Origin: Lophium mytilinum
Lineage: Eukaryota > Ascomycota > Dothideomycetes > Mytilinidiales > Mytilinidiaceae
Reading direction: 5' to 3'
Length of the DNA stretch: 64,000 nucleotides
Assembly: GCA_010093605.1 (NCBI GenBank)
Contig: MU004191.1
Coordinates: 1,171,832-1,235,831, forward strand
In this document: in pieces, positions 58,037 through 64,000 of the stretch
Position numbering within the stretch: position 1 is the first letter of the stretch
Layout of the letters: each line of letters opens with the position of its first letter
Made by a program: the position numbers and the translations under genes
Notes under the pieces: model-generated
What the model was told of the DNA's origin: nothing
Databases searched by the model: none
The model's input: only the letters and a program-made list of their open reading frames with translations

Positions 58037-58990
58037 TCATGCCTCCTGGCTAGTCTCCTGACTATGCCTCAATATCCCCTTCGGCTTCGGCTTCGGCACC
58101 ACAGTCTTCTTCAACCCCTCCCTCCCATTTACATTTCCCTCCCTCTCCCTCGGCCTCGCCTCCCTCTCATCCGCCTCCCTGGCCTCCTCATCCGACACAA
58201 GTGACGCCTCAATCTTCACCAACCCCCCCCTCTTCTCCGCCTTCGTCGCCACAATCTCAAGATCCACAATCCGCGCCTCCAAAAAGCCTTCCACCTTCTC
58301 CCCCTCCTCTGTCACAAAATACCCCTGCCCTCCCTCCGCCTCCTTCCTCCGCCGGCGCTGCTTCTTCCCCTGCGCGGCGGCGTCGTCGCCGTCCTTCTCC
58401 GCCCCCTCCCCATCCCGCACCCACCGCCAACTTCTCGGCATATGTGCCGCCCGAATCGTCACGGATACTAGATTCAGGAAGACGAGGCTGACCTGCGCCT
58501 GCGACTGGAAGTGCACAAACGCGCGCAGGGTGCTGTTCTTCGCCGGCCGGCAGACCACGAAGTCGGCCGTCAGCCACACGAACGCGACCGCGAAGGAGTC
58601 GACTGCTTTCGCGAGCACCACGGGCGATGTCTCAGTGGTGCTGCTGGCTGTGCTGGCGCCGGTCTCCGGGTGTTCCGATAGCCGCGCGTTGCTGTAGCTG
58701 AGCACGATGCCGTCGAGCGGGGGGTAGTAGGTCAGGAGGAGCGGGGAGAGGAACTCGGCGCAGAGGGCGGCGGCGGGGTAGGCGGAGGCGATGGGCGGGA
58801 CGGGGAGGTAGAGGGAGAGGGTTTGGAGGTGGTAGAGGGAGGAGCTGGGGGTTTGCTGGGCGGTGGATGCGGAGGCTTCGGCTTGGGGGTGGTGTCGATG
58901 GCGCTTTTTGCTGCGGGAGGAGGGGTCGGCTTCCCCGCCGTCGCGGTGGCGCTTTTTGGAGCTCTTTTTGTCGGGTTTGGTCCTGCTCAT
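58037..58990 (-). CDS. rpa43: RNA polymerase I subunit Rpa43
   Basis: An intronless 317-residue protein. After a Lys/His-rich N-terminus comes the Rpb7-like N-terminal domain typical of Rpa43 (LSLYLPVPPIASAYP, then FLSPLLLTYYPPLDGIVLSYSN). The OB-fold part follows (FVWLTADFVVCRPAKNSTLRAFVHFQSQAQVSLVFLN region), with a Lys/Arg-rich insert. The tail is basic with a KPKPKGILRH segment. With Rpa14 it forms the stalk of RNA polymerase I, the docking point for Rrn3, and so supports rRNA synthesis. The length is close to that of the yeast protein (326). Confidence 0.85.
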   Translation of the reverse strand: MSRTKPDKKSSKKRHRDGGEADPSSRSKKRHRHHPQAEASASTAQQTPSSSLYHLQTLSLYLPVPPIASAYPAAALCAEFLSPLLLTYYPPLDGIVLSYSNARLSEHPETGASTASSTTETSPVVLAKAVDSFAVAFVWLTADFVVCRPAKNSTLRAFVHFQSQAQVSLVFLNLVSVTIRAAHMPRSWRWVRDGEGAEKDGDDAAAQGKKQRRRRKEAEGGQGYFVTEEGEKVEGFLEARIVDLEIVATKAEKRGGLVKIEASLVSDEEAREADEREARPREREGNVNGREGLKKTVVPKPKPKGILRHSQETSQEA

Positions 58991-59962
58991 TGTGAGGTTC
59001 GGGTTGGATTGCGCTGGGTTGAGCGGGATTGCGTAGCAGGAAAAAAAGTTAAGGATGCTGGAGTTCGAGGAAGGTTTTCGCTAGTAAGCGAGTCATGCTA
59101 CACGTGACGCTCGACGGTGAGCTTATGCGGTGAACTTCATTTCTGTAGAATTCGAGTCTTGTACTCGATTGCGTTGATTTACACAGGAGTATACTATGAG
59201 AGCATAGAGGCGCTCCATGCGTTGATATAGAAATTCAACAGCAAGCTTTGCGATGTCAGCATTCAATGCATCCTCGATCGGTCATTACACGTTGAATCCA
59301 GAATTCTCGAAATCATTCATGAGTAGCTTCAGAAGAATTTGAAATGTTCGGGGTTGATTGATTGGCTTTTGGGTGTTGTTATGACGAGAGGCACAGGCTT
59401 CATGTGGAGGTGTTGGAGATGTTGGGGTGTTGGGCCAACGACCAATCGGTGCTTCTATGGGTTTTGAGGAATTGTATGAGTTTCGTACGGAGAGATCGTC
59501 TTCGTTGTAATTATTATCATCACATAGGTACCTCCCTGACGTCCCTGGCTCCCCACAGCTTTCACATGTTCCTCCGTTTGGCTACAGACGGGCAGTTTTC
59601 TAGAAGACACTCTGCCGCGAACTAGAACCGGCCTCAGAGCCTAGAATTGTGGCGGTGTGGCTGCGGCCGCACAGCCACGGTCCCGGCAACCACCAGTAAT
59701 GTCGTGCGCTTCTGACGTAGGCGCGCGGGAGGGTTAATGTTGGTGTTGGACGCCTGCTGTTGGGCACGATGCGGCTTGGCTGGTCTCCGCCAACAGGAAA
59801 CCCCTCCTCAGCTCTAACGTTATCTCCTTCAAAGTTTCGTCAGTATTTAATCTGCACCACATCCCCACGAATCTCGCGTTTGGTGTCCTGTTCGATTGTT
59901 TAAGACTCACGCAAGTGCTACACCAAGTCTCTCATCTACTCCCCCTCCACCGCACCGCCGTC
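58991..59962. other. Divergent promoter region of rpa43 and the spartin-like gene
   Basis: About 970 bp with no gene. A short inverted repeat (gtggctg and cagccac, 8 nt apart) lies near 59655-59680. The last 130 bp are pyrimidine-rich and close to the next start codon. Confidence 0.4.
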
Positions 59963-61544
59963 ATGGCAGGCCACCACGATCCCCGGTTGCTCTACTCGAT
60001 TGGGGGCATTCGAGCCTACCATATCCAGGACGGAGAAGAAGCGCCCCTCACTCCCTCTGGAGCTCAGACCCTCTCCCTGCTCATGGTCCCTACAAGCTCT
60101 CCCTTCGCCGACCTGAGCAATACTCGAGGCCAGAACGAAGCGCCCGAAGAAGATTTCTACCTGCATCTCAATTTGCCTCCAGAGCTCGATCTCCCCCTTC
60201 CTGCAACGACCCAGATATACCACCAGCCGCCCAGAAGCTATCTGATCCCCCGATGGGATCTCGGCCCGGAAAGTGGCGCCTTTACGCGCATCGAGTTCCC
60301 ACCGCTTGGGAAGAGCTCAAACCATGTCACGCAAGAAGACGTAGATACGTTCGAGACTATACTAGCACAGTGTACCGCTTTCCTGGAACGTGCGACTGCT
60401 CCGCAATCAGAGAAGAGCGCCAAACCATACAACCCTGCAGATTTCGCGCCAGGGGAGGGATACGTGGGCACTGGTGAACATCTACATGGCCAGATCGTCC
60501 TCGTTGACGAGGACAATGGTAGCGTCGTTGGAGAATTGGCCGAAGGTGCCAACGTAGTCGAATCTGCGTCACTCAAACCAGGATCAAAGAGTAAGCTACC
60601 TTGATAACACCTATATGGTTCTTGCTAACACATGACCAGACCCAGTCGAGATTCAAGTATCTGAGGACGGCCAACGGATCGAAGTTCGCCCGATCTCCGA
60701 AGACTACTTGAAGATGGCCCGACATCCCGCATACAAAGACTCGTCACTCGTCCAAAACGCTGCGGCGGCGTCCCGGCTCATTGTCACTGGATCTAGCTAT
60801 GTCAGCAACATGCTCGTCTCAGGCGCCGAAACCTTTACTCAAAAGACGAAGCCTACTGCCAAGCCCATGACTTTCAAGCCCACAACTCACCAGTCTGTTC
60901 GCAAGATCAACACATTCACGACTGGCGCTGCAGGCATATCGGCTAAGACTGTTGGGCAAGCGACGAAGTATGCACAGAACATTGGCGCGTCCCTGTCTGG
61001 ACGGAAAGCGAAAAACGCCAAGGGCGTTCCAGAAGACTATAAGCCTGGCCTTCTGAACAAGTCTATGATTGCGTTCTCCACTATTGCGGACGGCATTGCA
61101 CACTCCGGGAAGAGTCTTCTTACAACTTCAGGGGCTGCTGCAACTACGGTAGTCGGACACAGATACGGACCCGACGCAGGATCTATCGCTGCAGATCTTG
61201 CTGGTGGTGTGAAGAACGTCGGTCTTGTCTACATCGATGTGACTGGTGTCTCGCGACGTGCCGTCATCAAGTCTGTGGCAAAGGGTATGGTTGTAGGTAA
61301 GGTCAAGGGTGGAGGCGAGGTAGTCGTTGGCGGTGGAGACGGAGGAGTCTTTAACCCCGACGACTTCAAGCAAGGCGGCGGCGTCACGAACGACAACCTT
61401 GGACAGGGTCAGGTTGGTGGACCTGGAGGGGTTGTCGGGTTTGGTAATGCTGCGCCGTCGACTTATTCTTCTGGCGCTGGACCGTACTCATCTGGCCTCG
61501 GGGAGTCTATAGAAGGCTCATATGCCCCTGAAAAGAAGCGTTAA
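59963..61544 (+). CDS. Spartin/senescence-domain protein
   Basis: The model is join(59963..60590,60640..61544), 510 residues, with one 49-nt intron. The N-terminal half (LYSIGGIRAYHIQDGEE, then FYLHLNLPPELDLPLP) is the conserved fungal start. The C-terminal half carries the senescence/spartin domain: ISEDYLKMA, AAAASRLIVTGSSYVSNML, an AGISAKTVGQATKYAQNIG block and a DGIAHSGKSLL block, ending in GYVYIDV-like VGLVYIDVTGVSRR. In animals spartin acts on lipid droplets and at membrane contact sites. The C-terminal 70 residues are Gly/Ser-rich. A role in lipid-droplet turnover is inferred from the family. Confidence 0.88.
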
Positions 61545-62141
61545 GCGGTAAATTCAGTTGGTAGGGACGGTTCGGTCACGGTTCGGTCACGAGAAGATGA
61601 TGGCGTCATGGTCTGGTATGCAATAGGCCTTGGTTTGGCATTTGTTTGGTGCAGTAGTGCTAGGACACAAAGTTTGGGCAGGTTGTCTCTTTATATCGTC
61701 CCGCTTTATGAAGAGGTGCTAAAGCATCACAAACAGCAGCAAGTAGGCTGATTGCCAGGTTTGTAATATCTCTGATTCACGCTCCTAGGGACTTAACATT
61801 TTGTCAAACTGTCACGAAGTAGCCCGAACGGTTGTGAGCAAGTGTGTCCATTCACTTCATGAGCAATTGTTGACCCACGGGCCCGTTCTCCTGGCACCTC
61901 ACTTTATGACGTCCCACCAACAACCTTAAATTCTTTTCAACCCTTCTGTACACAACGCCATCCATCAACCACCATTCAACACTTGCAACAGCCCGATTCT
62001 ACCACCACCATTCTACTCTACTCTACTCTACTCTACTCTACTCTACTCTACTCTACTCTACTCTACTCTACTCTACTCTACTCTACTCTACTCTACTCTT
62101 GCTTCGGCTCCGCCCACCATCTATACACCATCTCCGAAACC
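61545..62141. other. Intergenic region and leader with TCTAC microsatellite
   Basis: The 3' region of the spartin-like gene and the 5' region of the small gene at 62142. The sequence gttcggtcac is directly duplicated near 61569-61590. The TCTAC tract at 62012-62099 ends 42 bp before the start codon. Confidence 0.5.
62012..62099. repeat. TCTAC pentanucleotide microsatellite
   Basis: An uninterrupted run of TCTAC, 17 full units plus three bases (88 nt). The tract is read through in the frame of the downstream gene, as repeating LLYST, but only from a TTG codon at 61983; no upstream ATG is in frame. Pentanucleotide runs of this length usually vary between strains. Confidence 0.95.
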
Positions 62142-62461
62142 ATGCCCAACCTCAGCAACATCATCACCTGCATCGCGACCGCCTTCCGGGCTGTATCTGA
62201 GCGCCACCCGCCTCGTCTGGAGACCATCGAACGAGCCATCAAAGCGTCCGCGATGTTCAATACGGCCAAGGCTGAAGCAAAAGCAGTGGCCAAAGCAGCG
62301 CGCAAGGCCGAGGGCGATGCCGTCTACAAAGGTATATGTAATTCACCATATTCGGTTAGCAGGTACTAACTGAAGTAGCTTGGATGGAGCACTTGAGACG
62401 CAACGCCGGCAACCTCGACCCGCGGAATAGCCCTCATCAACGATTCGGTCCCCCTTGGTGA
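62142..62461 (+). CDS. Small Ala/Lys-rich protein of unknown function
   Basis: The model is join(62142..62331,62379..62461), 90 residues, supported by a well-formed 47-nt intron (GTATAT donor, ACTAAC branch site, AGTAG acceptor) that splits an Ala codon. The N-terminus (NLSNIITCIATAFRAV) could form an amphipathic helix. The middle is an Ala/Lys-rich helix (NTAKAEAKAVAKAARK), and the tail is KAWMEHLRRNAGNLDPRN, ending in FGPPW. I do not recognise the family. The microsatellite in the leader lies 42 bp upstream and could affect translation or transcription. Confidence 0.6.
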
Positions 62462-64000
62462 TAAGTCAGAGTAGGGACTGGAAGGTTCTCTTTCATCAGG
62501 GAATGAGGCTCTCACTCATACGGAAACGAAGCTCTTCTTCATCACGGCGTTTCAAGCGATATACCCGGATTTGGAGTTTTCACGCTAGCGGCTTCTGGAC
62601 GAACACGACTATATCTAGATGGCTTGCTGCATATGGTCTATACATAAGGGCTGTTTCCCAAATGGCGAATCGGCATGTCGGGGCAGGGCTCTAGCTGGTC
62701 AGAATTTGATGACGACTTCACAATTTCAAACATTGCATCTTGTGTCCAGGGTGGCCTGCTCGTCCAATATCTTGTCATAGATCCATGTGCACCGTCTTAC
62801 CACAGTCATGGGTCCCTCAATACGCCTCCTATAATCCAAATACGACGGGAAATCATCATGTTGCACAGCCGGTGAGCCTTTTAGGCCGCCTCGGACGGCA
62901 GTATATGAGTGGTAGAGTATTACAGCGTTCCAGGTCTTGGATAGTGCGCTGAAGTACCACATGGAGTAGCAGAACAGTGTACAGAGATCTGTAATGATGT
63001 ACGGTACTGTATTGATCCTGAAAGTCTTGGAATCCACAAACAATGCCATATCCAACTGCTACAATTCGTCCGCGAAAATTCTCTCAAACAGGAACTCCAA
63101 CCCAGTTTCCAGTAAATACTCCCCCTCTAGTTTCACAAAGGCGCCTCGTCGTCAGTGCACCACACGCTACAGGGTCCTCCCAAGCCCTCCAATGCAACCG
63201 CGCCTCCTTCCTATGTCGATATAGCGCTACCATCCACGCAAAACGTGGCCAGACGCACCTCACTGACACGACAGAAACACCCAGCGCCACAATATCACCG
63301 CCCTCGTGGCATCTGAGCCGCCCGCCACCAACTCTAGCCCCTCCATCCTGCGTCACTCTATCCTGCACGCTGCATACTTGCATCAACCATGCAATCTCAA
63401 AGATTAAAAAACTCACACCCTTGCATAGGGTCGGCCATCCCTCCACCCGCATCACCATTACCCCCTCTGCCTTGACCACGAATCCCACCGCCCCGGCCAC
63501 CATCCCGCCCGCGCCACACCCTCACTGTCTCACCGTCCTGCCGTCGTTCGACCCAATAAATCCCGCTCTCCCGCTGCCCGGCCGTCCCTCCTCGACCCGC
63601 CCCGCGTGACGGTTCTGGTTTTTGCGCATCACGCATATGACACTCCGTGGGCCGCTGCTGCTGGGGAATCTAGACTCGACACGGCAGGTGACGATCTCGC
63701 CCTCCATCTCTATGCAAGATCCCGCTACGCGACGTCGTATGCACGCGCAGCCCACATGCGAGGCGGAGCGGAGGGGGGGCAGCGATTCGCGAGGGGAGGA
63801 GGGGGGGGGGCATAACCCGGTGCTGCGGCCCTGGGCGGCTGAAAGCCAGGCGCTCGGGAAGTGGGATCGGGATGACGGGGCGGCGCTGGCGGCGGCGGTA
63901 GGGTTCTGCCAAGCCCCGCGAAACGAACGTCGGGTGGGTGGTGTGAGAGGGGCGGGGTATGGTGTAATTCCGCTAAGTCATTAACTACCTATTTTTTGTC
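62462..64000. other. Right-edge region, no supported gene
   Basis: Frames on both strands, including minus-strand 63084-63503 and 63522-63755, overlap in GC-rich sequence without a recognisable domain or a clear exon chain. A gene whose main part lies beyond the window cannot be excluded. Confidence 0.4.

Noticed and set aside
59655-59680. A short hairpin-forming sequence in the rpa43 upstream region.
   Set aside because: A seven-base stem in GC-rich DNA is expected by chance.
61983-62141. N-terminal extension of the small protein reading LLYST repeats through the microsatellite.
   Set aside because: It begins at TTG, not ATG, and the leader context fits an untranslated region better.
63084-63503. 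A 139-codon minus-strand frame at the right edge.
   Set aside because: No domain is recognised, and a similar-length frame overlaps it on the plus strand.

Overview
This window reads as nuclear DNA of a filamentous ascomycete (Pezizomycotina, possibly Dothideomycetes; the class is inferred). The genes are split by short GT-AG introns, mostly 47-63 nt with CTAAC/CTGAC-like branch sites. Zn2Cys6 regulators are present, and the conserved proteins (Ies4, Asa1, Rtc3, Gid1, a DUF7624-type protein) are typical of this group. Intron positions and reading frames were worked out by hand and are predictions.

Layout. 0-7 kb: the edge of a probable Nas2 proteasome-chaperone gene, a Rho guanine-nucleotide exchange factor, an Rtc3/SBDS-like protein and a PQ-loop membrane protein. 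7.2-11.5 kb holds no gene I can support. 11.5-18.3 kb: a DUF7624-like protein, a tandem array of ~180-bp units and a Zn2Cys6 regulator with a polyglutamine tail. 18.3-24.4 kb: a promoter region carrying a MITE-like element, the WD40 protein Asa1 with four YVSPY motifs, and a secreted GH43 arabinanase.

25.5-36.7 kb looks like a decaying catabolic cluster: a broken ACMSD-type decarboxylase/amidohydrolase, an intact FAD monooxygenase, an intact MFS transporter, a broken Asp/Glu-racemase (maleate isomerase-like) gene and an intact Zn2Cys6 regulator. The grouping suggests uptake and breakdown of an aromatic or heteroaromatic acid, with two steps lost; the substrate is unknown.

36.9-64 kb is mainly housekeeping: an Afg1-type ATPase, a YtcJ-like amidohydrolase, an unrecognised membrane protein with a duplicated helical module, RNase P subunit Pop4, a glutathione S-transferase, a pepsin-family protease, the Gid1/RanBPM subunit of the CTLH ubiquitin ligase, INO80 subunit Ies4, an unrecognised Ser-rich protein, RNA polymerase I subunit Rpa43, a spartin/senescence-domain protein and a 90-residue protein whose leader carries a TCTAC microsatellite. 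Intact genes are single-copy types with no sign of a bacterial or viral origin. The most unusual material is the degenerate cluster, the MITE-like element, the tandem array and the two proteins with internal repeats.
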